From assembly GCA_027020665.1 (NCBI GenBank), contig JALUVJ010000083.1, positions 1-46,043 on the forward strand: a stretch of DNA of 46,043 nt, read 5' to 3'. The DNA comes from Nitrospira sp. GTDB lineage: Bacteria; Nitrospirota; Nitrospiria; SBBL01; JAADHI01. The position numbers and the translations under genes were made by a program. The notes under the pieces are model-generated. The model did no database searches. It was not told the DNA's origin and saw only the letters and a list, made by a program, of their open reading frames with translations. Below are positions 1 through 7,792 of this stretch, one piece after another; position 1 is the stretch's first letter; every line of letters begins with the position of its first letter.

Positions 1-1
1 C

Positions 2-3000
2 ACAAAAGGCGCACGGGGCAACGGGCGCATTACTTCCTTTGCCAGCGCGGTTTCTTTAGGCCGTATGGATGTACTGCCCGTCTTTCCCGAAAAAACCGGG
101 GTATTGGGCGTGGTAACCGATGTCACGGGTCAAAATGAAATAAACGATTCTCAAATATCCTTCTTCGGAAAAACAGAAACGGCGTTCGGAAACAGCGCCG
201 GACTCTTCATTCTCCCGCTTGAAGAAGGACTTGCAACGCAGGGAGAAGTCCTCATTCGTCTTTTGGCACCCGGCTTCGGGCCTTGGGAAACCGTACATCA
301 TTTTGAAACACCCATGGACCGCGTCCGGAACAGACAACAAGCCTTTGATCCCTTAACCATTGATAATCTTGTGCTGTATCCTCAAAATCACTTACAGGAA
401 TTGGCCGAAACCGCCGGGGTGCCCCTGGATATTTCCGAATCAACCTCCTGGGGCGTCATCACCGGGCGCGTTCGGTCTGTGGACGGAACAGGTCAAGGCC
501 TGGCCACCGTAAATGCACTGGACCAAAATGGAAATCTCTTGAATGAAAACGGCGGAGAACGCCGGCTCTTCTATTTCGAAACAGATGGCGCACTCACCCC
601 CGGCTTGACACAAACGACCGACAATTCAAAATTCATCCTCTTCATCGACGATTGCGATTCAAAACGAAGCGTCTTTTTACACAGTTACTCCAAATCCGTA
701 ACCCTTCCCATTGGCGTTTCATCAGGCCGATCCGCTTCCTCCTGCGAAGCGGGAAAGGTCTTTGTTCAGGATATCGTGCAACAATCGGTGTTCATCGACG
801 AACCGCTTTCGGAAGGTGAGGCGCCTTTGGTCACGGTCCGCCTGGAAGGAGATGTAAAAACCGAAACGGGTAATCTTGTACCCGATGCCGAAATACAAAT
901 ACTCGGATCGACTTCAACCGCCGTCAATGCCTTGGAAGGAGGAACCTACACAATCGCCCCGGGGCCGCCCGGCGAGATATCTCCGCTGCTCGCCAACGGC
1001 AACTACACCCTCAGAGTGAGCTTGGATGAAAACTACCTCCCCACTTACCAGGAAGTCCTCATCGGTGCCTCTGAGAGCGTGCAGGACCTGACCATTATAG
1101 AAGCCTCGCAGCAAGACACATACTGCCCGGCACCGGGCGCACTGAACATGACGGGCACCGTGCTTGATCTCGGACTCTTGGATGCGTCCCGGCGGGGACG
1201 CGCCGTCAGCGGAATCTCGCTCAAGGTTTTGCAAGAAGACGGCACTGAAGTCGGACGCATCGTTTACATGGGGGCAAGCGGCGCAACATCCAATAACGGA
1301 CAATTTCTCGTCTGTGATCTGCCCGGCCCGGGGCTTTACCAAGTCCGTGTCGTTTCGGATGAAGATTCCGGGGAAAAACTGCTGCGATATTACGGGGACG
1401 GCGTCACACGCTTTTCCATGACCGTGAACAAAGCCCTGCCCAAAACAGTGCGTTTAAGCGGGAAAGTCCACAATCTCATAGAATCGGAAAGCACATCCCC
1501 GCTTCCCCTTGACGCCGCGCAAATGCGGGTCATGGGCACACAGTTACAATTCAGTTCAGATAGTCAAGGCGCGTTTGATATCGATTTACCCAGTAATAGC
1601 CGATTCATCGTGCAAGTCCAAAAGGAGGGCTACCTGCCTGCGGATAACTACCAGGTCGAAAGCCCCGCACAAATCGAAGCCGCGCCGATTTCGCCGCTCT
1701 GGACACTTTCAGACGACGCATTGCAAAGCATGCGTACCCAAGCCGGTGTGACCCTATCCCCTGAAACCGGAGTTTTAGCCGGAAAAGTGGTTGCAAGGGG
1801 CCTTGAAAAAACCGGCACGCCCGTTGAAACCCTGGAGAATCCTCCCTTTAGTTTTATCTCCGGTTTTATGGATGAAGACAGCCATATCGACGTCCTGTCT
1901 ATCTCTGAGAACGGTGTATCCACACTCTTTATCGGGGACGGATTCGGGGGACTGCTCAAAAAAACGCCCCCTTGTCCCGGCCTCTCTATTTCACCCGAAT
2001 CCCTCAAACAAGCGGATTTAAACCTTGACGGCTTCACCGATCTCGTTGCCCTTTCAGGAGGAAGCCTATATGTCTTTACCGGAAACCGCGACGGCTGTTT
2101 TGAAGAAACGGAAGCAATCCCGGCTACGACCTTTGTCGGAACCCCAAAAGCATTTGACCTTGTGGATTTGACGGGGGATGACTTTATCGACATCCTCGTC
2201 GCAACCGATGCCGCAGCACCCTTGGAACGTTTAAACAACAGAAGAAACGGCTCCTTTATCCCGCCGCCGGAGGAAGGCAATACGGAACCCTCTCCGGCAA
2301 TCAAAATGGAGGGGAGCTGCGGCACGAGCCCTGTCTCGCTCTTGGCGCGATTGTCCGCAACGGGCGCGCTGATTGACATTGTCATCGCCGATTCGCTTGT
2401 CGGCGTTTGCGACATTACCTATAATTCTGACGAAAGTGCCCTGCCCACCCGGATACTCACGCTCCCCGCACCGCTTACGCCCGCAGGGCTCAAAGGATTC
2501 CGAACCGCATTTCTCGATGCGGACGCGACACCGGACCTTCTTGTGCTTCATGAGGCGGGCGGGACATTTTTTGTGGGCCTTCCTCCGGCGGATGTGTCAA
2601 TCACCGAAATTCCCCTTGAAACCTCTTTTCTGCTTTCAGGCAATTTTGATTCCGCAACGACAACCTTTGTTGACCTCAATCGTGACAATCGAAACGACTT
2701 GCTCATTGGAGGATCTGACGGTTTAATCCTCTTGCTCGGCAACGGAGACGGCACTTTCGCAGCCGCGGCCCCCCTCTCATCCTCTGCAACACCCGCCTTT
2801 GTTTTGGGGGATTTCAACGAAGACGGCAAAGCAGACCTTCTTGGCCTGCAAGGCTCAAATCTCGTCCGATTTTTTGGAGAAGACCGGCCGAGAGAAGGGG
2901 TTTCTGTTGAAGTCAAGGACACAGAGGGCACAATCATCGGCAACCTCGCCTATTTCAATGAATCAGGACAAATTCAAGCGGACGCGGAACAAACATCGGC

Positions 3001-3349
3001 AACAGGTCGCTTCATCGTCTTTAATGTCCCGCCGGGTGAAACATTCACACGCGTCAGCGCAGGAGGATCCGGCAATAGCCGCGTCACCGTTTTTTCCGGC
3101 GGCCTTTCTCATTTTCACTTAAACATGAATGACACCTCACCCACAGAAGTAAAACTGGACGGCCAGATTATCAATCCGACTGCCGGAGAGCTCGCAGGTG
3201 TCGCCGTCGACGGCATTAAAATTACGCCGCTGGGCACAGGCATTACAGTCGTTTCACGAACGGTTCCAGCCGACCCTGAAGATATGGAAGGGGTTTATGA
3301 AATGGTCCTGGGCGCAACAAGTGAATACATTATCAAGCTTGATCCGTAG
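2..3349 (+). CDS. Large secreted FG-GAP/VCBS-repeat surface protein (5' partial)
   Basis: The reading frame is open to the left edge, so the start lies outside the window; 1115 residues are visible. The N-terminal half has beta-sandwich blocks resembling carboxypeptidase-regulatory/Ig-like domains (for example VRLEGDVKTETGNLVPDAEI and VRLSGKVHNL). From about residue 630 there are FG-GAP/VCBS repeats with calcium-binding-like loops such as DLNLDGFTDLV, DLTGDDFIDILV, DLNRDNRNDLLIGG and DFNEDGKADLLG. Another regulatory-like domain closes the protein. Such proteins are exported and act at the cell surface in adhesion or binding; the substrate cannot be read. There is no sorting signal or membrane segment at the C-terminus. 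A first in-frame ATG at 65 is internal to the domain run and is not a credible start. Confidence 0.8.
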   Translation, partial: TKGARGNGRITSFASAVSLGRMDVLPVFPEKTGVLGVVTDVTGQNEINDSQISFFGKTETAFGNSAGLFILPLEEGLATQGEVLIRLLAPGFGPWETVHHFETPMDRVRNRQQAFDPLTIDNLVLYPQNHLQELAETAGVPLDISESTSWGVITGRVRSVDGTGQGLATVNALDQNGNLLNENGGERRLFYFETDGALTPGLTQTTDNSKFILFIDDCDSKRSVFLHSYSKSVTLPIGVSSGRSASSCEAGKVFVQDIVQQSVFIDEPLSEGEAPLVTVRLEGDVKTETGNLVPDAEIQILGSTSTAVNALEGGTYTIAPGPPGEISPLLANGNYTLRVSLDENYLPTYQEVLIGASESVQDLTIIEASQQDTYCPAPGALNMTGTVLDLGLLDASRRGRAVSGISLKVLQEDGTEVGRIVYMGASGATSNNGQFLVCDLPGPGLYQVRVVSDEDSGEKLLRYYGDGVTRFSMTVNKALPKTVRLSGKVHNLIESESTSPLPLDAAQMRVMGTQLQFSSDSQGAFDIDLPSNSRFIVQVQKEGYLPADNYQVESPAQIEAAPISPLWTLSDDALQSMRTQAGVTLSPETGVLAGKVVARGLEKTGTPVETLENPPFSFISGFMDEDSHIDVLSISENGVSTLFIGDGFGGLLKKTPPCPGLSISPESLKQADLNLDGFTDLVALSGGSLYVFTGNRDGCFEETEAIPATTFVGTPKAFDLVDLTGDDFIDILVATDAAAPLERLNNRRNGSFIPPPEEGNTEPSPAIKMEGSCGTSPVSLLARLSATGALIDIVIADSLVGVCDITYNSDESALPTRILTLPAPLTPAGLKGFRTAFLDADATPDLLVLHEAGGTFFVGLPPADVSITEIPLETSFLLSGNFDSATTTFVDLNRDNRNDLLIGGSDGLILLLGNGDGTFAAAAPLSSSATPAFVLGDFNEDGKADLLGLQGSNLVRFFGEDRPREGVSVEVKDTEGTIIGNLAYFNESGQIQADAEQTSATGRFIVFNVPPGETFTRVSAGGSGNSRVTVFSGGLSHFHLNMNDTSPTEVKLDGQIINPTAGELAGVAVDGIKITPLGTGITVVSRTVPADPEDMEGVYEMVLGATSEYIIKLDP

Positions 3350-3358
3350 ATCGGGGCA

Positions 3359-3658
3359 ATGGACATTTTTCATTCCAATATAGACGACGAAACCCTTAAA
3401 AGAGAAAAATCAAAGGCGCGTTTATTACGGAACAGCCAATGGTGGAAACGTCGAAAAAGCAGCGGTCTGTGCCATTACTGCGGGGCTAAATTCGCACCCG
3501 CCGAGTTAACAATGGATCACATCGTCCCCATCAGCCGCGGCGGAAAGAGCAGTAAAGGCAATACCGTACCCGCGTGCAAAACATGCAACAATCAAAAAAA
3601 GGATTTGCTGCCCATCGAATGGGAAGAGCGACTGGAAGCACTGAACAAAAAAGATTAG
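3359..3658 (+). CDS. Small HNH endonuclease-domain protein
   Basis: This 99-residue protein has a standard HNH fold core. CHYCGAKF (about residues 38-45) gives the first zinc pair, MDHIVPISRGG carries the catalytic His region, and CKTCNNQK gives the second Cys pair with the conserved Asn. It starts 9 nt after the stop of the surface-protein gene and may be co-transcribed with it; only a weak G-rich ribosome site is visible. Stand-alone HNH proteins of this size are common in bacterial chromosomes and mostly uncharacterised. No intron, restriction partner or phage gene is adjacent, so a role in homing, restriction or packaging is unsupported. An A-rich/T-rich stretch follows the stop but it is not a convincing terminator. 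Confidence 0.85.
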   Translation: MDIFHSNIDDETLKREKSKARLLRNSQWWKRRKSSGLCHYCGAKFAPAELTMDHIVPISRGGKSSKGNTVPACKTCNNQKKDLLPIEWEERLEALNKKD

Positions 3659-3716
3659 AGTCGTTTTTTTTCAAGATACAAAGATTGAGGCTTCGATTTC
3701 CAAACCCGCCAAATCC

Positions 3717-3746
3717 TTGACAATTACCTGATTTATCTGATTAAAT
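3717..3746 (+). promoter_or_regulatory. Putative sigma-70 promoter of the sulfur-carrier/cysteine synthase cluster
   Basis: A consensus -35 box TTGACA (3717-3722) is followed after 18 bases by TTAAAT (3741-3746). Transcription would begin near 3753, about 35 bases before the carrier gene at 3790. It is the only good promoter seen upstream of the cluster. Inference from sequence only. Confidence 0.45.
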
Positions 3747-3789
3747 AGGCAGCTTTTATAGGTATTTTCAATTCAAAAAGAGAGACTCG

Positions 3790-4005
3790 ATGTTTGTTAA
3801 AATCAACGGCAAAAAAGAAGAAATCCGGGCAGGGACCCTTGGCGCATTGCTCAAGTCAAAAGATATTGAGCCTCAAATGGTTTCGGTTGAACTGAACAAT
3901 CAAATAATCGCCCGTCCGGACCTGGCCGATACCCCTTTGAAAGAAGGAGATGCGATCGAATTACTTTTTTTTATGGGCGGTGGAGCCAATACGCATGTCT
4001 GTTGA
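3790..4005 (+). CDS. ThiS/CysO-like sulfur carrier protein with a six-residue tail after Gly-Gly
   Basis: This 71-residue beta-grasp protein has the ThiS pattern: MFVKINGKKEE at the start, a VSVELNNQII strand in the middle and DAIELLFFMGGG near the end. In this family the C-terminal Gly-Gly is adenylated by a ThiF/MoeB-type E1 and turned into a thiocarboxylate that donates sulfur. Here the glycines at residues 63-65 are followed by ANTHVC, so the tail would have to be removed before activation. Tail-masked carriers are known (QbsE, HcyS) and are trimmed by JAMM proteases, but none is visible here. The gene overlaps the next one, a cysteine synthase, by 11 nt. That points to CysO-type cysteine (or homocysteine) synthesis rather than thiamine synthesis; no thiG or thiH is nearby. 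Confidence 0.85.
   Translation: MFVKINGKKEEIRAGTLGALLKSKDIEPQMVSVELNNQIIARPDLADTPLKEGDAIELLFFMGGGANTHVC
3979..3985 (+). promoter_or_regulatory. Ribosome binding site embedded in the Gly-Gly codons of the carrier gene
   Basis: GGTGGAG lies 9 nt before the ATG at 3995 and decides that start. The same bases encode part of the GGG motif of the upstream sulfur carrier in its own frame, so the catalytic tail and the downstream ribosome site share sequence. Confidence 0.6.
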
Positions 4006-4933
4006 GAGCACAAAAACATCGACCGATGTGACCACCCTCATCGGCAATACCCCGCTCGTGCAACTGCGCGACCTTTCGGAAGAAGGTTCGGCCAGGATTT
4101 TGGCCAAGGTTGAGTATTTTAACCCCGGCGGCAGCGTAAAAGACCGAATCTGTCTGGGCATGATCGAAGCTGCCGAAGCCGAAGGGCGATTAAAACCCGG
4201 CATGACTTTGATTGAGCCGACCAGCGGCAATACCGGCATCGGACTCGCCCTCGTTTCCGCCGTGCGCGGCTACAAACTCATTCTTGTCATGCCGGAATCC
4301 ATGAGCATGGAGCGTGCGAGCCTGCTTTCCTCCTACGGTGCGCAACTTGTACTGACACCCGCCTGGGAAGGCATGCGGGGTGCGATCATGGAGGCCGAAA
4401 GCATTCTGGATCAAAACCCGGACTATTTTATGCCCGGACAATTTTCAAACCCTGCCAATCCCGAAGTCCATCGTAAAACGACCGGGCCTGAAATCCTGGC
4501 GGCAGTAACGGGAGAGATTGATGCCTTTGTGACCGGTGTCGGCACCGGTGGCACCATCACCGGTGTTGGAGAGATCCTCAAAGCAAAAAACCCCGAAACA
4601 AAAATCATCGCCGTCGAGCCCGCCACCTGCGCCGTGCTTTCGGGAAAGGAACCGGGTCCGCATAAAATTCAAGGCATCGGTGCGGGATTTATTCCCAGCA
4701 TTTTAAACCGAAAAATCATTGATGAGGTGATGACGGTTACCGATGATAATTCTTATAAAATGGCCAAAACCCTAGCAAAACAAGACGGCCTTCTGGTCGG
4801 CATTTCCTCCGGGGCCAATGTATGGGCAGCCCGAAACGTCGCCCGGCAATTAGGAACAGGCAAAACCGTGGTCACGGTTTTGCCTGATACCGGCGAACGC
4901 TATATCAGTATCGAGAAATATTTTAATATTTAA
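3995..4933 (+). CDS. cysK: PLP-dependent cysteine synthase (CysK/CysM family)
   Basis: This 312-residue fold-type II PLP enzyme has the family landmarks. LIGNTPLVQL lies near the N-terminus, the Schiff-base lysine is in GGSVKDR, the substrate loop is PTSGNTG and the phosphate-binding glycine loop is GVGTGGTITGVG. Family members replace the acetyl (or phosphate) group of an activated serine with sulfur. The ATG at 3995 is chosen over the in-frame ATG at 3950 because it has a good ribosome site, overlaps the carrier gene by only 11 nt and matches the usual family length. The carrier upstream and the E1-like gene 9 nt downstream suggest that sulfur is delivered as a protein thiocarboxylate, as for mycobacterial CysM with CysO. 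Whether the substrate is O-acetylserine or O-phosphoserine cannot be decided by eye. Confidence 0.93.
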   Translation: MSVESTKTSTDVTTLIGNTPLVQLRDLSEEGSARILAKVEYFNPGGSVKDRICLGMIEAAEAEGRLKPGMTLIEPTSGNTGIGLALVSAVRGYKLILVMPESMSMERASLLSSYGAQLVLTPAWEGMRGAIMEAESILDQNPDYFMPGQFSNPANPEVHRKTTGPEILAAVTGEIDAFVTGVGTGGTITGVGEILKAKNPETKIIAVEPATCAVLSGKEPGPHKIQGIGAGFIPSILNRKIIDEVMTVTDDNSYKMAKTLAKQDGLLVGISSGANVWAARNVARQLGTGKTVVTVLPDTGERYISIEKYFNI

Positions 4934-4942
4934 AAGGGAAAC

Positions 4943-5761
4943 ATGGCCTTTACAGAAGAACAACTGGTGCGCTACAGCAGGCATATCATCCTCTCCGAAG
5001 TCGGCGGCAAGGGACAAAAGAAGATCCGTCAAGCCGGTGTTCTGGTGATCGGCGCAGGCGGATTGGGCTCCCCGATTGCCCTTTATTTGGCGGCTGCGGG
5101 CATCGGGAAAATCGGACTCATTGACGCCGACAATGTTGATCTCACAAATTTGCAACGGCAAATTATTCACCACACCACCGATGTCGGCCGTCCCAAAGTA
5201 CTCTCCGCAGCGGAAAAGATCAAAGACCTGAACCCCGATGTCGAGGTCATCACCTACCAAAAACATCTGGATGCGGAAAATGCCCTTAAAATTTTTGCCG
5301 ACTTTGGCTATGTCATCGACGGCACAGACAATTTCCCCGCAAAATTTTTGATTAACGATGCCGCCTTTTTTGCAAAAAAGCCGCTTATTCACGGCGGCAT
5401 TCTTCGTTTTGACGGGCAACTGTTTACCATTCTTCCCGGCGAAAGCGCCTGTTACCGCTGTATTTTCCCGGAACTTCCTCCACAAGGGGTTGTCCCCAGT
5501 TGTCAGGAAGCCGGTGTTTTAGGCGCCCTTGCCGGCCTCATCGGCACCTTGCAAGCTACGGAAGTCATCAAACTGATTTTAGGCATCGGAAACCCTTTGA
5601 CGAACCGCATACTTGCGTACCATGCGCTTGAGACACTCTTTCGGGAAATTAAAATCAAAAAAAACCCGCACTGCCCGCTTTGCGGATCAAGCCCTTCAAT
5701 CACAAAGCTTGAAATGGCAATTCAGGAGGTCTGCGACTTTAATTCCTTGGAAAGCGCGTAA
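4943..5761 (+). CDS. moeB: ThiF/MoeB/HesA-family E1-like adenylyltransferase (copy 1)
   Basis: This 272-residue enzyme would adenylate the C-terminal glycine of a ThiS/MoaD-type carrier. VIGAGGLGSP (about residues 32-41) is the ATP-binding glycine loop, followed by DADNVDLTNLQRQI with the conserved Arg and by DGTDNFPAKF. Two zinc pairs are present, CYRC and CPLCG, and PSCQEAGVLG lies on the crossover loop. There is no C-terminal rhodanese domain. A ribosome site (AAAGGGA) precedes the ATG and the gene sits 9 nt after the cysteine synthase, so it probably serves the carrier at 3790. It is a close paralogue of the gene at 7793. The symbol marks the family; a molybdopterin role is not implied. 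Confidence 0.9.
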   Translation: MAFTEEQLVRYSRHIILSEVGGKGQKKIRQAGVLVIGAGGLGSPIALYLAAAGIGKIGLIDADNVDLTNLQRQIIHHTTDVGRPKVLSAAEKIKDLNPDVEVITYQKHLDAENALKIFADFGYVIDGTDNFPAKFLINDAAFFAKKPLIHGGILRFDGQLFTILPGESACYRCIFPELPPQGVVPSCQEAGVLGALAGLIGTLQATEVIKLILGIGNPLTNRILAYHALETLFREIKIKKNPHCPLCGSSPSITKLEMAIQEVCDFNSLESA

Positions 5762-5776
5762 AAGGATTATTGATTC

Positions 5777-7012
5777 ATGAGCAAAATCAAAGGACTCGTC
5801 TGTAAAGAGTGTAAAAAAACATATCCGGCGGAGGCCGTTCACGTTTGTGAATTTTGTTTCGGCCCGCTTGAAGTGGCCTATAATTACGATCAGATTCATA
5901 CAAAAATCTCGAAAGAAAAAATCCTGAACGGCCCCTTAAGTCTCTGGCGTTACGAAGACTTGCTGCCCATTGAAAGCACACCGACCGTTGGGCTTCACAC
6001 GGGTTTTACCCCGATGGTCCACGCCAAAAACCTGGGACCAAAACTGGGCCTCGACTATCTTTACATTAAGAACGATTCGGTCAATCCGCCCACGCTTTCT
6101 TTTAAGGACCGCGTCGTGGCGGTTGCGCTCACCCGCGCCAAAGAACTGGGCTTTGATACGGTCGCCTGCGCCTCAACGGGAAATCTGGCAAACTCCGTCT
6201 CTGCCAACGCCGCCGAAGCTAATTTCAAGTGTTTTGTCTTTATTCCCTCCGATTTGGAATCCGGTAAAATTCTGGGGAACTTGGTTTACAACCCTCGTGT
6301 GGTTGCCGTTGAGGGAAACTATGACGATGTCAACCGGCTTTGCAGTGAGATTGCAGGGGAATATCCCTGGGCCTTCGTCAACATCAACCTCCGTCCCTAT
6401 TATTCCGAAGGCTCAAAAACACTGGCTTACGAAACCGCCGAGGCGCTAAACTGGAGAGCGCCCGATCATGTGGTCGTCCCCATCGCCTCCGGCTCATTGC
6501 TCACAAAAATCTACAAAGGCTTTCACGAATTTGAGCGTTTAGGATTGATTTCAGACCTAACCACCCAAATTCATGGGGCGCAGGCCTTGGGCTGCTCTCC
6601 CGTCGCCACCGCCTTTAAGAAAAAAAGCGACTTCATTCAACCCGTCAAACCCGATACCATTGCAAAATCGCTCGCCATCGGAAATCCGGCGGACGGATTT
6701 TATGCGATCAAAATTGCGCAAGAGACGGACGGTATCATCGAATCCGTCACCGATGAAGAAATTATCGGCGGCATCAAACTGCTTGCGGAAAACGAAGGCA
6801 TTTTCACCGAAACGGCAGGCGGAGTGACCGTTGCCGTGCTGAAAAAATTGGCAACACAGGGCGTCCTAAAAAAAGGTGCATCCGTTGTGGCCTATATTAC
6901 AGGAAACGGACTTAAAACACAGGAAGCCATCGCACCCGCAGTTGGAGCCCCGAGCCTGATCCAACCCAATTTGGCGAGTTTTCAACAAACCTTAAAAAAG
7001 GAACGACAATGA
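5777..7012 (+). CDS. thrC: Threonine synthase-like PLP enzyme with N-terminal zinc ribbon
   Basis: This 411-residue protein begins with a zinc ribbon (CKEC at about residues 9-12, CEFC at 24-27), then a fold-type II PLP domain with the Schiff-base lysine in LSFKDR, ACASTGNLANS as the substrate and phosphate loop, and a conserved AYITGNGLK near the end. That is the plant/bacterial ThrC pattern, converting O-phosphohomoserine to threonine. It lies in a run of sulfur-transfer genes and overlaps a MoaD-like carrier by 4 nt (ATGA). An alternative is that it uses carrier-bound sulfur on a phosphohomoserine-like substrate. The sequence alone supports threonine synthase; the sulfur role is inference from context. 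The ribosome site is AAAGGA, 12 nt before the ATG. Confidence 0.85.
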   Translation: MSKIKGLVCKECKKTYPAEAVHVCEFCFGPLEVAYNYDQIHTKISKEKILNGPLSLWRYEDLLPIESTPTVGLHTGFTPMVHAKNLGPKLGLDYLYIKNDSVNPPTLSFKDRVVAVALTRAKELGFDTVACASTGNLANSVSANAAEANFKCFVFIPSDLESGKILGNLVYNPRVVAVEGNYDDVNRLCSEIAGEYPWAFVNINLRPYYSEGSKTLAYETAEALNWRAPDHVVVPIASGSLLTKIYKGFHEFERLGLISDLTTQIHGAQALGCSPVATAFKKKSDFIQPVKPDTIAKSLAIGNPADGFYAIKIAQETDGIIESVTDEEIIGGIKLLAENEGIFTETAGGVTVAVLKKLATQGVLKKGASVVAYITGNGLKTQEAIAPAVGAPSLIQPNLASFQQTLKKERQ

Positions 7013-7281
7013 TCAAAGTACGGATTCCAACGCCCTTAAGACGCTTAACCGGCGGGCAGGGGGAAGTTGATTTGGAAGGGGAGAGCATCGCAGCCCTCAT
7101 CAATACCTTAGAGCTTCAGTTTCCGGGTATGAAAGAACGTCTCTGTGATGAAAAAGGCGCGGTTCGCCGCTTTGTGAATATCTACGTCAATGAAGAGGAT
7201 ATTCGATTTCATCAAGGTCTTGAAACGCCTCTAACGGAGGGAGACGAGGTTTCGATTATTCCCGCCATTGCGGGCGGCTAA
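7009..7281 (+). CDS. MoaD/ThiS-family sulfur carrier ending in free Gly-Gly
   Basis: This 90-residue beta-grasp protein has a MoaD-like core (KVRIPTPLRRLTGG at the start, VNIYVNEEDIRF in the middle, GDEVSIIPAIAGG at the end). The last two residues are Gly-Gly, so it is ready for adenylation without trimming, unlike the other two carriers in this window. The start overlaps the threonine synthase stop as ATGA, implying translational coupling, and the ribosome site is an A-rich AAGGAA. The nearest charging enzyme is the E1-like gene at 7793. No moaE, moaA or moaC is present, so a molybdopterin role is unlikely; sulfur supply for amino acid synthesis fits the neighbours better. Confidence 0.87.
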   Translation: MIKVRIPTPLRRLTGGQGEVDLEGESIAALINTLELQFPGMKERLCDEKGAVRRFVNIYVNEEDIRFHQGLETPLTEGDEVSIIPAIAGG

Positions 7282-7287
7282 AAACAT

Positions 7288-7340
7288 CAGGACGCTTTGG
7301 CCTTGAAAAAATAATGCATAACTTAATCAGAGCGGCCTAA
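7288..7340. repeat. Short copy of a dispersed inverted-repeat element
   Basis: About 53 bp between the carrier and NIL genes. It starts CAGGACGCT and ends CTTAATCAGAGCGGCCTAA, and can be aligned along its whole length with the element at 9465-9519 (shared AATGCA, CTTAATCAGAGCG and CCT-AA). The right end is the same terminal sequence found in the longer copies at 7602 and 35520. Confidence 0.6.
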
Positions 7341-7360
7341 ACAAGAAAAAGGAGTGCTGG

Positions 7361-7600
7361 ATGGCGAATCTAAAAGTACGGATTACATTTCCTGAAGATA
7401 AAATTAAGGAACCTATCATTTACAATGCCGGGAAAAATTATAAAGTCGTAACCAATATCCGTCGGGCCGATGTCACCGAAAAAACAGGATGGGTGGATCT
7501 CGAATTGGTAGGCGAGGTTGAAGAAATTGAGAATGCCATTGCCGGCATGAAAGATGCCGGAGTGAAAGTCGATCCCATCGAGAGAAATATCATCGAATAA
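7361..7600 (+). CDS. Stand-alone NIL-domain protein
   Basis: This 79-residue protein is a single NIL domain, the ferredoxin-like module found at the C-terminus of methionine ABC transporter ATPases and in archaeal-type homocysteine biosynthesis proteins. Family features are the opening KVRITFPED, the central GWVDLELVGEVEEIENAI strand-helix and VKVDPIE at the end. A strong ribosome site (AAGGAG) precedes the ATG. Its position between a sulfur carrier and an E1-like enzyme, after threonine synthase, suggests a role in binding a sulfur amino acid or in organising the sulfur relay. That is inference from context; the domain alone has no catalytic residues I can point to. Confidence 0.85.
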   Translation: MANLKVRITFPEDKIKEPIIYNAGKNYKVVTNIRRADVTEKTGWVDLELVGEVEEIENAIAGMKDAGVKVDPIERNIIE

Positions 7601-7601
7601 A

Positions 7602-7763
7602 AGAAGCTCTGATTAAGTCCGGGTTGAACCTTGCGAGAAATAAACTGTTCAGATTCAAGGCGAAAATTACAGGGAATCGCCATGCTATTTACAAAATTTG
7701 CAAGGCAAAAGCAGGGGAATTTTTACCTCGAAAAAACAATTCATGACTTAATCAGAACTTCCT
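7602..7763. repeat. Long copy of the dispersed inverted-repeat (MITE-like) element
   Basis: About 160 bp filling most of the spacer between the NIL and E1-like genes. The ends are inverted repeats: AGAAGCTCTGATTAAGTC at the left against GACTTAATCAGAACTTCCT at the right. The interior aligns with 35520-35671, sharing GATTCAAGGC, CAAATTTG-like and GGGAATTT blocks in the same order and the same right end. It contains no gene and begins 1 nt after the NIL stop codon. Confidence 0.7.
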
Positions 7764-7792
7764 AAACAAGACTAAAGCATATCGGATTTATC

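Noticed and set aside
3790-4005. Thiamine biosynthesis ThiS
   Set aside because: No thiG, thiH, thiC or thiE nearby and the gene is fused by overlap to cysteine synthase; a CysO-like role fits better.
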